Shown: piece after piece, positions 27,273-35,799 of the stretch
Layout of the letters: the number at the start of each line of letters is the position of its first letter
Numbering within the stretch: position 1 is the stretch's first letter
Assembly: GCA_963730555.1 (NCBI GenBank)
Contig: CAVSSS010000038.1
Coordinates: 62,001 to 126,000 of the forward strand
DNA: 64,000 bases
Direction of reading: 5' to 3'
From: Roseiarcus sp963730555
GTDB taxonomy: Bacteria > Pseudomonadota > Alphaproteobacteria > Rhizobiales > Beijerinckiaceae
Made by a program: the position numbers and the translations under genes
The notes under the pieces: generated by a model
Told to the model about the DNA's origin: nothing
What the model saw: the letters and a program-made list of their open reading frames with translations, nothing else
Databases searched by the model: none

Positions 27273-27637
27273 TAAAGGCGGATCGCGCCGAGCCGCGCGC
27301 CTTGCGCCACGGCTTCCGCCCGACCTTGCGCGTCGAGTTTGTCGAGCAGCGAGGCGATGTGAAACTTCACCGTGTGAACCGAGATCGCGAGGCGCCGCGC
27401 GATCGCCTTGTTCGACGCTCCCTCGGCGATGAGCGCCAGCACGTCGAGTTCGCGCGGTGTTAAAGCGACGTCAGGGCCCGGCTCAGGCTCGTCGGGGATG
27501 ACGAGCGCCGCGTCGGCGGGCTCGCCGGGCGCCGCGAGCCTCACCCCCGGAACATCGGCCAGCAGCGCGGAGAGCCGATCGGCAAGCTCCGGCTTGCCGA
27601 TCGCGATCGCGATCACCACCGGCGCCTCGTCGGTCAT
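27272..27637 (-). CDS. Short LuxR-type DNA-binding protein with reduced receiver-like region
   Basis: 121 residues. The C-terminal half is a complete LuxR/FixJ helix-turn-helix (ALTPRELDVLALIAEGASNK; then ISVHTVKFHIASLLDKLDA). The N-terminal 60 residues resemble the start of a receiver domain (VVIAIAIGKPELADRLSALL) but lack the length and the phosphoacceptor Asp region, so phosphorelay control is doubtful. Its ATG overlaps the stop of the upstream pseudoprotease gene by 4 bp (ATGA), implying translational coupling. The IS630 element lies directly downstream. Confidence 0.8.
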   Translation of the reverse strand: MTDEAPVVIAIAIGKPELADRLSALLADVPGVRLAAPGEPADAALVIPDEPEPGPDVALTPRELDVLALIAEGASNKAIARRLAISVHTVKFHIASLLDKLDAQGRAEAVAQGARLGAIRL

Positions 27638-28521
27638 TGGCTCTCAGGCCGTTCGCCGATTGTCAGGGTCGTCTCGATCGGCTCGCCGCCTCGGCGCAGC
27701 GTCAGCTTGGCTCTCGCGCCGACGCTGTCGGGTCCGAGCGCGCGCACGAGCTGATGGACGCCACGGATCGGCTCGCCATCCCAGCCCACGATAATGTCGC
27801 CCTGCCGCACGCCCGCTGCGGCGCCGGGTCCCTTGGGGTCGACGCTGGTCGCCATTGCCCCGATCCCCCCGGCGTCGAGCTTGACCGGCTGCAGGCTAAG
27901 GCCGAGATAGCCGCGGGCGATCCTGCCCTTTGTCGCCAGCACGTCCGCGACGCGGGCGATCGTCGTCATCGGAATGACCAGCGTGCGCCGCCGCGGGCCA
28001 AAAACGGCCATGCCCAGGGCTTGGCCTGACGCATCGAGCGCAAGGCCGCCTTCGCTTGAGCGTGCAAGCGCAGCATCGAGTTCGATGCGCGCGTCAATGA
28101 GGCCGCCGCGGAGGCTCCGCCACTGCGGACCGACGAACGACACGACGCCCATGGCGGCGGCCGCTGCGCCCTCGCGCGCGCCGGCGACAAGGGCGAGCGC
28201 CCCTGCCGTCGGCGTTCCGGCCGCAGACGGCGCTCTCGGCAGATCGTTCCGCTCGAGCCGCAGGAGGGCGACATCGGTCGATGGATCGCGGCCGACGACG
28301 CGGGCCGGCGTTGACGCGCCGTCATGCGCGACGATCGAATGCTCGTCGTCGTCGGGGAGCGCGTTTTCGGCCGCGACGATGAGGCCCGGGCGCCAGGAAA
28401 AGCCGCTGAGCCGCGAGCGTGCGGACTGGATGGAGACGAGGCTCGGCGCAACGTCGCGGACGAGAGCGGCGAGCCCCGTCGATAAGGCGAGCAGAACGGA
28501 AGACGCGGGTTGGTCTGACAT
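27634..28521 (-). CDS. HtrA-like protein with degenerate catalytic triad (pseudoprotease) and PDZ domain
   Basis: 295 residues from ATG 28521 (MSDQPASSVLLALSTG). The trypsin fold region shows the Asp strand DPSTDVALLRLERND, but the His strand reads GLIVAAENALP instead of '...TNxHV', and the nucleophile loop reads ARSSEGGLALD instead of 'GNSGGAL'. Two of three catalytic residues are therefore replaced. A PDZ domain follows (GYLGLSLQPVKLDAGGIGAM; PGAAAGVRQGDIIVGWDGEP). No signal peptide is evident. It may sense or scaffold rather than cleave. In an operon with the LuxR-type gene and divergent from the intact HtrA protease at 28680. Confidence 0.8.
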   Translation of the reverse strand: MSDQPASSVLLALSTGLAALVRDVAPSLVSIQSARSRLSGFSWRPGLIVAAENALPDDDEHSIVAHDGASTPARVVGRDPSTDVALLRLERNDLPRAPSAAGTPTAGALALVAGAREGAAAAAMGVVSFVGPQWRSLRGGLIDARIELDAALARSSEGGLALDASGQALGMAVFGPRRRTLVIPMTTIARVADVLATKGRIARGYLGLSLQPVKLDAGGIGAMATSVDPKGPGAAAGVRQGDIIVGWDGEPIRGVHQLVRALGPDSVGARAKLTLRRGGEPIETTLTIGERPESQ

Positions 28522-28679
28522 GGGAAATCTCCTTTTCCGCCTAAGATGTCCGTCAACGTAGCCGGCGCCCACCTCGCCAGATGGTCAGGACGGGTTTCGC
28601 CCCGCGGCGTCGCGATGCTTTGCACTGCGAGGGACGGCCGCCTATATCAGCGGCCCGCAGGAAAGATCGGAGGTTCAGG

Positions 28680-30068
28680 TTGATCAGGTTGGCGCTCGTT
28701 TTCGTCCTGACGTTCATATGGGGAGCCGCGTTCGCCGAGACAGCGCTCAAAGTTCCGCCGCAGAGTCCAGGCCAGGTGCGCCTCTCCTTCGCGCCGGTGG
28801 TGAAAAAGGTCACTCCCGCGGTCGTCAACGTCTACGCTTCGAGGGTCGAGACGGCCCCGCGCAATCCGCTGTTCGACGATCCGATCTTTCGCCGGTTTTT
28901 CGGCGGCGGCGACGAGTCCAGGGTGTCAAAAGCGCTCGGCTCGGGCGTCATCGTGGACCCATCGGGTCTTGTCGTCACCAACTACCATGTCATCGAAGGC
29001 ATGACCCAGGTGAAGGTCGCGCTCTCGGACAGGCGCGAATTTGAAGCCGAGATCGTGCTGCGCGATCCACGCACGGATCTTGCCGTGCTGAGACTCAAGG
29101 GAGGCAAAGATTTTCCGGTGCTCGAACTTGGCGATTCGGACGCTCTCGAAGTCGGCGATTTCGTCATCGCCGTGGGCGATCCGTTCGGCGTCGGGCAAAC
29201 AGTGACACAGGGCATCGTCTCGGCGCTCGCGCGCACCCAGGTCGGGATCAGCGATTACGGCTTTTTCATTCAAACCGACGCCGCCATCAATCCCGGTAAT
29301 TCGGGCGGCGCTCTGGTCGATCTCGACGGCAAGCTGGTTGGCATCAATTCGGCGATCTACTCGCGCACGGGCGGCAGCATCGGGATCGGCTTCGCCATTC
29401 CCGTCAACATGGTCAAAAGCGTCATCGCCGCGGCGCTGCATGGCGGCGCGACCGTCAAACGCCCGTGGCTGGGCGCTACGCTGCAAAGTTTAACCAAGGA
29501 TATCGCCGACAATCTCGGCATCGACCGCCCCACGGGCGCGCTGGTCGTGACGGTCGCCGCGGTTGGTCCAGCAGCCGACGCGGGTCTCAAGCGCGGCGAC
29601 CTCATCACCGCAGTCGACGACCAAAGCGTTGATGACGCCGAGGGCGTCGGCTTCCGGCTCGCGGTCAAGCCCCTCGGCGGTTCGGCGCGGCTATCGGTCC
29701 TGCGGAATGGGCGCTCGCTGAGCTTGCCGCTCAAACTCGCCGCCGCGCCGGAGATTCCGCCTCGCGACGCCTTGACCATCAAGAGCCGTTCGCCGTTCGA
29801 GGGCGCGGAGGTCATGAACATGTCGCCCGCGGTCGCCGAGGAGCTGTCGCTCGAAGGCGCTTCCCAGGGCGTTGTGGTCGCCGCGGTGCGAGACAATTCG
29901 ACCGCGGCCGCAGTTGGCGTGCAAAAAGGGGACGTCGTCGTCGCCGTCAACGGCCAGAAGATCGCAACGACCCGCGATCTGGAGAAAGCGTGCGCGGAAC
30001 GAGCGCGGCTCTGGGATCTGACCATCCAGCGCGGCGGGGAGACAATCCGCACCGAACTCGGCGGCTAG
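28680..30068 (+). CDS. Periplasmic HtrA/DegP-type serine protease with two PDZ domains
   Basis: 462 residues. TTG 28680 was chosen because GGAGG (28669-28673) is correctly spaced and the signal peptide LIRLALVFVLTFIWGAAFA begins there. The catalytic triad is intact: His in LVVTNYHVIEG, Asp in PRTDLAVLRLKG, Ser in AAINPGNSGGALVDLDG. PDZ1 (GLKRGDLITAVDDQSV) and PDZ2 (AAVGVQKGDVVVAVNGQKI) follow. Such proteases degrade or refold damaged envelope proteins. It shares the 158-bp intergenic region with the divergent pseudoprotease/LuxR operon. Confidence 0.9.
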   Translation: MIRLALVFVLTFIWGAAFAETALKVPPQSPGQVRLSFAPVVKKVTPAVVNVYASRVETAPRNPLFDDPIFRRFFGGGDESRVSKALGSGVIVDPSGLVVTNYHVIEGMTQVKVALSDRREFEAEIVLRDPRTDLAVLRLKGGKDFPVLELGDSDALEVGDFVIAVGDPFGVGQTVTQGIVSALARTQVGISDYGFFIQTDAAINPGNSGGALVDLDGKLVGINSAIYSRTGGSIGIGFAIPVNMVKSVIAAALHGGATVKRPWLGATLQSLTKDIADNLGIDRPTGALVVTVAAVGPAADAGLKRGDLITAVDDQSVDDAEGVGFRLAVKPLGGSARLSVLRNGRSLSLPLKLAAAPEIPPRDALTIKSRSPFEGAEVMNMSPAVAEELSLEGASQGVVVAAVRDNSTAAAVGVQKGDVVVAVNGQKIATTRDLEKACAERARLWDLTIQRGGETIRTELGG

Positions 30069-30142
30069 AGGCAACCTGGCTTAGATAGGATTGCAGCTGG
30101 CGGTCCGGACCAAGCCCCTGATGCGTGATGACGGTGGCGCGA

Positions 30143-31012
30143 TTAGTCCCACTTTCGGTGCGCCCACATCCACTGTTCGGGCGCCTCGCGGATGAAAGCT
30201 TCGTACTGACGCTGCAGCGCTTGCGTCGCAGCGAGAGCGTCCGCCGCGCTGTTATTCGTCTGCGGCATTGAAATGGGCGCGATGCGGATGCTGAAGCGCG
30301 CGCCCGGACGCCGGAATGCGGCGCCGGCATAAAGCGGCACTCCCATCGTGCGGGCGAGGAGCGCGGGAAAGACGGTTGACCGCGCGGGCCTTCCGAAGAA
30401 GGGCACAAACGTTCCGCGGTCGTCTCGGAGGTCGGCGAGGAAGCACGGGCAGGCGCCATCCTTGATGGCGCGCAAGAGGGCGCGTGCAGTCATGGGCGTT
30501 TTGGGCATCAGACCCGCCTTGTAGAGCGGCTCGCGCATGCCGTGCAGCAGGGCTTCGACGTGCGGGTTGGACATGCGCTGATAAACACCGATGAGGGAAA
30601 CGCCGAGCCGCTGGCCGCCATGCGCCAGAATCTCCCAGTTTCCCAAGTGAAGGCCACACACGATGAAGGGCTTTGCGCCGCGCGCTGCTTCGTCGAAACC
30701 TTGCGCCGGCTCGAAGACGATACGGTCACTCTTCGTTAGCGCTTGGATGTGAAGGCTCTCAGCGAAGGTTCGCCCTAGGTTCTCCCACATCGCGGCGGCG
30801 ATCGCCTTACGATCAGCCGGCGATTTTTCGGGGTAGGCGAGTTCGAGATTCGCAAGAGCGCGCTTTTGCCGGCCCAGGCGGGGCGCGATGAGGCGCCAGA
30901 TATTCCCGGAAAGCCAAGACGCTGTCTGCACCGGCATCGCGCGTGCAAGGACGATCGCCAGCCACAACGCGGCAAACTCCAGGCGAAGACGCAACCCTTT
31001 GGAGAATGTCAT
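30143..31012 (-). CDS. Lipid A biosynthesis acyltransferase (LpxL/HtrB family)
   Basis: 289 residues. The lysophospholipid acyltransferase motif appears as CGLHLGNWEILA, and the second block is FFGRPARSTVFPALLART. An N-terminal hydrophobic segment anchors it to the inner membrane. It should transfer a secondary acyl chain to lipid A. The C-terminus EAPEQWMWAHRKWD is typical. Which acyl position it uses cannot be told from sequence. Confidence 0.88.
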   Translation of the reverse strand: MTFSKGLRLRLEFAALWLAIVLARAMPVQTASWLSGNIWRLIAPRLGRQKRALANLELAYPEKSPADRKAIAAAMWENLGRTFAESLHIQALTKSDRIVFEPAQGFDEAARGAKPFIVCGLHLGNWEILAHGGQRLGVSLIGVYQRMSNPHVEALLHGMREPLYKAGLMPKTPMTARALLRAIKDGACPCFLADLRDDRGTFVPFFGRPARSTVFPALLARTMGVPLYAGAAFRRPGARFSIRIAPISMPQTNNSAADALAATQALQRQYEAFIREAPEQWMWAHRKWD

Positions 31013-31193
31013 GAGAGCCGGCGATCTCGAAAGACGGCCGACTTAGACCCAACGGGTCATTTCCTATTCTGTTCCCGGGTTTTTCGCAACCGCGAGCGCT
31101 TTCAGCCGCTGGGCGACGCGTTGTGCACGGAGGAGAGGGAGGATTGCCTCTCGGATGCCTTCGCCAGCGCAAGCCGACTCGATTGGCTCGGAG

Positions 31194-31826
31194 CTACGCC
31201 GCCTCCCTGGCGGCGCGCCCAAGTTTGGCGCGGCCCAGCCTGCTCTCGATGGACTGCCAAAGGCCGCGCATCTCCTCAGCAGCTGCGCTGCATGGATTGA
31301 GCTCAGTCACGCCCGAGCCGCGGCGCGCGGCTTCCTGGTAGTCGACGCGCGCAAGGATCAGCGGCGAGATCAGCTTGCCCATTTCCTCGAGCGCCTCGAC
31401 GCCGTCTTGAACTCGGGCGGCTTGCTGGCCGAGCGGACATTGGTTGAGCAGAAAGACAAACTCGCCGCCGATCTCCTCGAGCGCCGCGCGCGTTCGAGCG
31501 CTGGCTCGCAAATCGAACAGGCTTGGGCGGGACGGGACGATATTCAGGTCGGCGGCTTGCATCGCGGCCGAGGACGCGCCCTTCCGCGCCAGGCGTGTCG
31601 GGAGCGCAAGCGTCAGCGAGGGAGCAAGCAGCCGCGCCGCTCCAGACGCGAGAACCTCGATATCGCCGGCGGCGCGGACCCTCGCCCAGTTCATGAGCGA
31701 GCCCTGCGGGTCCATATCGATGACGCAGACGTTCTCTTTCAGTTCATGCGCCGCGACGGCCAGGGATGAAGCAATCGTGCTTTTGCCGGACCCGCCTTTC
31801 TGACTCACAAACGCTATCGTCCGCAT
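31194..31826 (-). CDS. ParA-family ATPase
   Basis: 210 residues. The deviant Walker A motif FVSQKGGSGKSTIASSLAVA is at the N-terminus, with Walker A' and B regions VCVIDMDPQGSLMNW and VFLLNQCP. ATPases of this short type position plasmids, chemoreceptor clusters or other cargo on the nucleoid. No ParB gene or parS-like repeat is nearby, so it is probably an orphan chromosomal ParA or MipZ-like protein. Confidence 0.85.
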   Translation of the reverse strand: MRTIAFVSQKGGSGKSTIASSLAVAAHELKENVCVIDMDPQGSLMNWARVRAAGDIEVLASGAARLLAPSLTLALPTRLARKGASSAAMQAADLNIVPSRPSLFDLRASARTRAALEEIGGEFVFLLNQCPLGQQAARVQDGVEALEEMGKLISPLILARVDYQEAARRGSGVTELNPCSAAAEEMRGLWQSIESRLGRAKLGRAAREAA

Positions 31827-32004
31827 GGGCTTTGCGCGTTCAGCACCTGAGAGGATCGCCCCGGTTTTGCGATGAAAGCCGGGGCTGGAATTAAGGAATG
31901 CTCAACAAGTTGAAGCGCAAAGGCGTTAACAAGCCGTTTAGCAGGACGCGCCGTTCGGCGCTTTGGGGCCCAAGTTTCGTCGCGCGATGCGACCGACCCT
32001 CCGG

Positions 32005-32253
32005 TCAATCTTCGTCGAGGGGGATCACTCCCTTGAACGCCCCGTCGGCGCCAAGCGTGATCTTCTCGATGCGCATTTCGGCGTTCTTGAGCAGTTCATC
32101 GCAGCGCTTCTTCAGGGCTTCGCCGCGTTCGTAGAGCCGGATCGACTCGTCCAGCGCGACCGCGCCTTTCTCCAGCTGATCGACGATCTGTTCGAGCTCC
32201 GCGAGCGCCGCTTCGAACGGCAATGTCGCGATGTCCGGATTGCCCTCAGTCAC
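32005..32253 (-). CDS. xseB: Exodeoxyribonuclease VII small subunit
   Basis: 82 residues with the XseB pattern FEAALAELEQIVDQLEKGAV, then LDESIRLYERGEALKKRCDE. It complexes with XseA (not in the window) to degrade single-stranded DNA. A short coding sequence of usual length. Confidence 0.93.
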   Translation of the reverse strand: MTEGNPDIATLPFEAALAELEQIVDQLEKGAVALDESIRLYERGEALKKRCDELLKNAEMRIEKITLGADGAFKGVIPLDED

Positions 32254-32284
32254 GACGCCGCCTTTCGACCCCTGAGATGTCGCA

Positions 32285-33142
32285 TCAATCGGGTAAAGCC
32301 GCGATGGAATAAAGGGTCTTCAAGACGTCGCTTGGCTGCATTGCGTTGCCGAAGGTGTGCGCGAAAACGATCGCGATCTCGCCCGAGCGATAGATGTGGC
32401 TCAGCGCCCGATCGACCGCGAGCCGGAAATCCTCATCGCCATGGGGCAGCGCCAGGGCATAGGGTTCGAGAGAGAAATAGTTGTCGGCCAGACGGAGCTT
32501 GCTCGGGTCGCTGCTCTTGGAGGCGAGATAGGAGAGGATCGCCCGATCGGCGAAATAGGCGACGACCTCCCCCTTGTCGAGCATGGCGAGCCCCTCTTGG
32601 TGGGTCTTCGCCGGCGTGATTTCCGCCACGAGACCTGCGCTCGCCAGCGTGTTGCGCAGGCTCTCTTCGGTCGTCGTGCCGGCCAGAACCCCGATCTTCT
32701 TGCCGGCGAGCGCAGCGAAGTCGCTGGGCCCATCGGCGCCAACAAGCAGGCTCGCCCCGTCCACGAAGGTCGGAATCGAGAAGTCGACATGCTCGCGGCG
32801 GGAGAGGGTCTCCGAAGTCGGCTCGCAGAGAAGGTCGGCCTTGCCGTTTACGATCGCATCGAAGCGGTTCTCGGCGGTCACCAGCACATAAGCGACCTTG
32901 AGATCGTTGATGTTGAGCTGTTCGCCGATGTGTTTGGCGACCGAACGGCAGAGGTCGATCATGAATCCGGCAGGAAGGCCCGCCTCGTCGGTGAACGAGA
33001 ACGGCGGCGCGTCGTCGCGGAAGGCGAGGCGGAGGGGCTTGTTTTGCCGCGCCTTGTCAAGAGCTCCAGCGTCGGCTGATCCCAGAGCCAGCGCCGCGGC
33101 TATTGCGAAGGACAACGCGTTGAGCCGTCCGATCGAACTCAT
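32285..33142 (-). CDS. Periplasmic amino-acid-type solute-binding protein (SBP family 3)
   Basis: 285 residues from ATG 33142 (GAGGGAAG upstream). Signal peptide ends near GSADAGA. The domain has the family 3 pattern KPLRLAFRDDAPPFSFTDE, AGLPAGFMIDLCRSVAKHIG, and the hinge region ADLLCEPTSETLSRREHVDF, where family members contact the ligand alpha-amino group. No ABC permease or ATPase gene is adjacent, so the transporter partner is unknown; it could be a sensor-type binding protein. Confidence 0.82.
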   Translation of the reverse strand: MSSIGRLNALSFAIAAALALGSADAGALDKARQNKPLRLAFRDDAPPFSFTDEAGLPAGFMIDLCRSVAKHIGEQLNINDLKVAYVLVTAENRFDAIVNGKADLLCEPTSETLSRREHVDFSIPTFVDGASLLVGADGPSDFAALAGKKIGVLAGTTTEESLRNTLASAGLVAEITPAKTHQEGLAMLDKGEVVAYFADRAILSYLASKSSDPSKLRLADNYFSLEPYALALPHGDEDFRLAVDRALSHIYRSGEIAIVFAHTFGNAMQPSDVLKTLYSIAALPD

Positions 33143-33317
33143 GCGCTTCCCTCTCTGATTTGCCTGCGGATTCATGGGGCCAACGCCGCCGCGAGCCGAG
33201 TCGAAAGCCGCTTATAACAGAGAGAAACGCGCAGAGCCAAAGCGAGTGTCCCGCCGGCGAATTTCCTGCGATAACCTCGTGCGGATCGGTTTCAAAGCGC
33301 GCTTTCGGAGGTCATCC

Positions 33318-34439
33318 ATGCTCGTCGGCGTTCCCAAGGAAATCAAGGACAACGAATTCCGCGTCGGCATGACCCCGGCCGCGGTCGCCGAGCTTGTCCA
33401 TCACGGGCATGGCGTCATCGTCGAGACGTCGGCCGGCCTCGGCTCGGGCTCGCCGGATGAGGAATATGTCCGCGCCGGAGCCGAAGATCGCGCCGACCGG
33501 CGCCGATGTGTTCGCTCGAAGCGGAGATGGTCGTGAAGGTCAAGGAGCCGCTTAAGGAAGAGCGCAAGCTCCTCAAACGCGGGCAGATCCTGTTCACCTA
33601 CCTGCATCTCGCGCCGGATCTCGAGCAGACGCGCGACCTTATCGCCTCGGGCGCGACCTGCATCGCCTATGAGACGGTGACCGGCGCGCTATGGCGGCCT
33701 GCCGCTGCTGACGCCGATGTCGGAGGTCGCCGGGCGCCTCGCGCCGCAGGTCGGGGCGCATGCGCTCGAAAAGGCGCAAGGCGGGCGCGGCGTGCTGCTC
33801 GGCGGCGTGCCGGGCGTGGCGGCGGCCAACGTGCTCGTGCTCGGCGGCGGCGTCTCGGGCACGCATGCGGCGACCATCGCGGTCGGCATGGGCGCGTCCG
33901 TCACGGTCGTCGACCGCTCGCACGAGGCCTTGAAGCGGCTCTCGGCCGAGTTCGGCTCGGCTCTGCGCACGATCTATTCGACCCGCGCCTCGATCGCCGA
34001 TCTCGTCAGGAGCGCCGATCTCGTCATCGGCGCGGTGCTGTTGCCGGGCGCGGCCGCGCCCAAGCTCATCACCCGCGACATGCTCAAGACCATGCGTCCG
34101 GGCGCCGTCATCGTCGACATCGCCATCGACCAGGGCGGCTGCGTCGAGACGTCGAAGCCGACCACCCATTCGCATCCGACCTATGTCGTGGACGGGATCG
34201 TCCACTATTGCGTCGCCAACATGCCGGGCGCCGTCGCCCGCACCTCGACCTTTGCGCTTAACCACGCGACCCTGCCGTTCGCCCTCGCGCTCGCCGACAA
34301 GGGCTGGCGCAAGGCGCTCAAGGACGACCCGCATCTGCGCGCGGGCCTCAACGTGCACGACGGCAAGCTGACCTGCGAGCCGGTCGCGGCGGCCCATGGC
34401 CTCGCCTATACCCCGGCCGAGACCGTGCTCGCGGCGTGA
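33318..34439 (+). CDS. ald: Alanine dehydrogenase with three frameshifts
   Basis: About 372 residues if corrected, the usual length. It interconverts alanine and pyruvate with NAD. The N-terminus is MLVGVPKEIKDNEFRVGMTP; the middle VVKVKEPLKEERKLLKRGQI; the NAD motif VLVLGGGVSGTHAATIAVGM; the end VHYCVANMPGAVARTSTFAL. Extra single bases appear near 33483 (GCCGAAG), 33517 (GCTCGAA) and 33688 (GCGCTATGGCGG), each shifting the frame by one and together restoring phase. Three +1 indels in one conserved gene with no other decay suggest sequence error. Confidence 0.88.
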
Positions 34440-34500
34440 CCGCCGCCGCGTGACGCCCGAACGGAGGCGGCGGATGCAACCTGGGTGCGCGAGTTCGCGC

Positions 34501-34530
34501 AAATAAACGCAAACAAATGCAAGCGAATTT
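34501..34530. repeat. Three tandem 10-mers (locus 2, paired with the motif at 36839-36856)
   Basis: AAATAAACGC, AAACAAATGC and AAGCGAATTT form a period-10 array. Before the IS1595-type insertion they would have lain about 40 bp from GACTTTTCAATGGGTTAC (36839-36856), in the same relative orientation and spacing class as locus 1 at 18981-19040. Confidence 0.45.
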
Positions 34531-34546
34531 CCTTTCATTTAGTTGT

Positions 34547-34554
34547 ATTTATTT
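34547..34554. repeat. Target-site duplication, left copy
   Basis: ATTTATTT at 34547-34554 is repeated exactly at 36820-36827, immediately outside the inverted repeats of the IS1595-type element. An 8-bp duplication is expected for this family. Confidence 0.8.
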
Positions 34555-34631
34555 GACGATTATCCCTTTGACAAAGGTAGCGCTACATGTTGTAGAGGCG
34601 GCGACAGGCCGGCCGCTCGGGAGGGCGTGCG

Positions 34632-34859
34632 ATGAGCACCCCTCTCGAACTTTTGTCTGAAGCCCTAGGGAGAGATGGGGCTGAGCGCACGTTGCAGTTG
34701 CTGCGCGCGAATAATTACGCTGTTGTTCCGTGTACCCCAACGCCGGGAATGCTAGAAGCGGCTTATTGGGCCGCACATGAAGAAAATGCGCTAGGAGTGT
34801 GGCAAGAGATGGTGTCGACCTCACTCGGTGAGAAATGGAAAATCACTGGGGGGCAATGA
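34632..34859 (+). CDS. Passenger gene 1: small hypothetical protein
   Basis: 75 residues. An N-terminal helix (LELLSEALGRDGAERTLQLL) precedes the phrase NNYAVVPCTPTPGMLEAAYW. Phrases like 'VP..PT.EML.A.W' are frequent in small phage- or mobile-element proteins of unknown role. Its end overlaps tail-to-tail with passenger gene 2 by 39 bp. It lies within the IS1595-type inverted repeats. Confidence 0.55.
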   Translation: MSTPLELLSEALGRDGAERTLQLLRANNYAVVPCTPTPGMLEAAYWAAHEENALGVWQEMVSTSLGEKWKITGGQ

Positions 34860-35612
34860 GCCCCCTCGCCTTCTGTACTCAAATAGGCGGTCCATAATAA
34901 TCCAAGTTCTTCTTACAATTTCTGCTACAACTGGCCCAGGGACGAACACTTTGCGACCATGCCTAATATCTTTAGACGCATTTGATATAAATTGGACATA
35001 GTCCTTGCTCAAATGAAGGGTATCTCGCATTTGTTGCCATGCTTCTGAATCCGACCCTCCGGGGGTTGCGATCATGTGTTTGATAGCGTCAATAACCCGA
35101 GCGCAATTTATCGGGGCTTGATGATGAAAAGATATGGATGCAATAAGATCATTAAGCGCCAAGAATAAATGCGGATCAGTACCTACAAACATCAGCACTT
35201 CATTAAACCTATCGACACGGTCCAGTGAATACGACTGACACAGTCCAACAATGTTACTTTGTTCTGGGACTATTTGGGCTCGAACACCGTGAGGGTAGAT
35301 AACATCGTCAAACACAACTAAAAGCGCCTTGCCAGTTGTAAATGCAAAAAGATTGACTACTGCTTTAGTTATGTCAAGACATCTAGCGAAAACATCATCA
35401 AACATCGCATGATGATAGTGCGCTGTTGAGCAGGATGTCGTTACTTCCGACTGACTTATGGCAACTCTAATGGAAAGAGTGTTGTTGTCGTCAAGTGGCC
35501 AATTTAGGTCAGGCGTTTCGATCGTGATCTTAACTGGCGTTGGTAGAACACGACCTATAAAGACAATTTTGTCCACCCCTGGGATCCTGATATATAATCG
35601 CGAAATGGCCAA
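34821..35612 (-). CDS. Passenger gene 2: hypothetical protein, possibly HEPN-like C-terminus
   Basis: 263 residues with the TTG start at 35612; GTG 35576 is an alternative. The N-terminal half is beta-rich (IRIPGVDKIVFIGRVLPTPV), and the C-terminal half is helical with SKDIRHGRKVFVPGPVVAEI and WIIMDRLFEYRRRGG. An RH pair within a helical C-terminal domain is reminiscent of HEPN-type proteins, but the full R-x4-6-H motif is not clear. No membrane segment or signal peptide. Not recognised as a known family; function unassigned. Confidence 0.6.
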   Translation of the reverse strand: MAISRLYIRIPGVDKIVFIGRVLPTPVKITIETPDLNWPLDDNNTLSIRVAISQSEVTTSCSTAHYHHAMFDDVFARCLDITKAVVNLFAFTTGKALLVVFDDVIYPHGVRAQIVPEQSNIVGLCQSYSLDRVDRFNEVLMFVGTDPHLFLALNDLIASISFHHQAPINCARVIDAIKHMIATPGGSDSEAWQQMRDTLHLSKDYVQFISNASKDIRHGRKVFVPGPVVAEIVRRTWIIMDRLFEYRRRGGSLPPSDFPFLTE

Positions 35613-35799
35613 AAAAGATAGCGACCACTACAGCGATGAAGAGGCAGAGCGCCGTGCAACGGAGGCGCTGCGCCACGCTCTGACAACGCCATACAAGTCT
35701 CAACGTGAGCTTGTCGGAAAGAAAAGGCGAGTCCTTTCCAATGGAGTGAGGAAGCGCTCTAAGAGCGCTCCAAAAGCGCCAGAAGGCGGCGCAACTTAG
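35605..35799 (+). CDS. Passenger gene 3: small basic protein
   Basis: 64 residues from ATG 35605: acidic start DSDHYSDEEAERRATEALRH followed by a Lys/Arg-rich half. The pattern 'A..AL..AL.TP.K' occurs in small accessory proteins of unknown function in Rhizobiales. TATATAAT at 35591-35598 lies only 7 bp before the ATG and could be a -10 box of a leaderless or minus-strand transcript. Its last codons overlap the transposase stop by 4 bp. Confidence 0.5.
   Translation: MAKKDSDHYSDEEAERRATEALRHALTTPYKSQRELVGKKRRVLSNGVRKRSKSAPKAPEGGAT

Noticed and set aside
31194..32253. Possible plasmid partition locus around the ParA-like ATPase
   Set aside because: No ParB gene or iterated parS-like sites are present; neighbours are chromosomal genes such as xseB.
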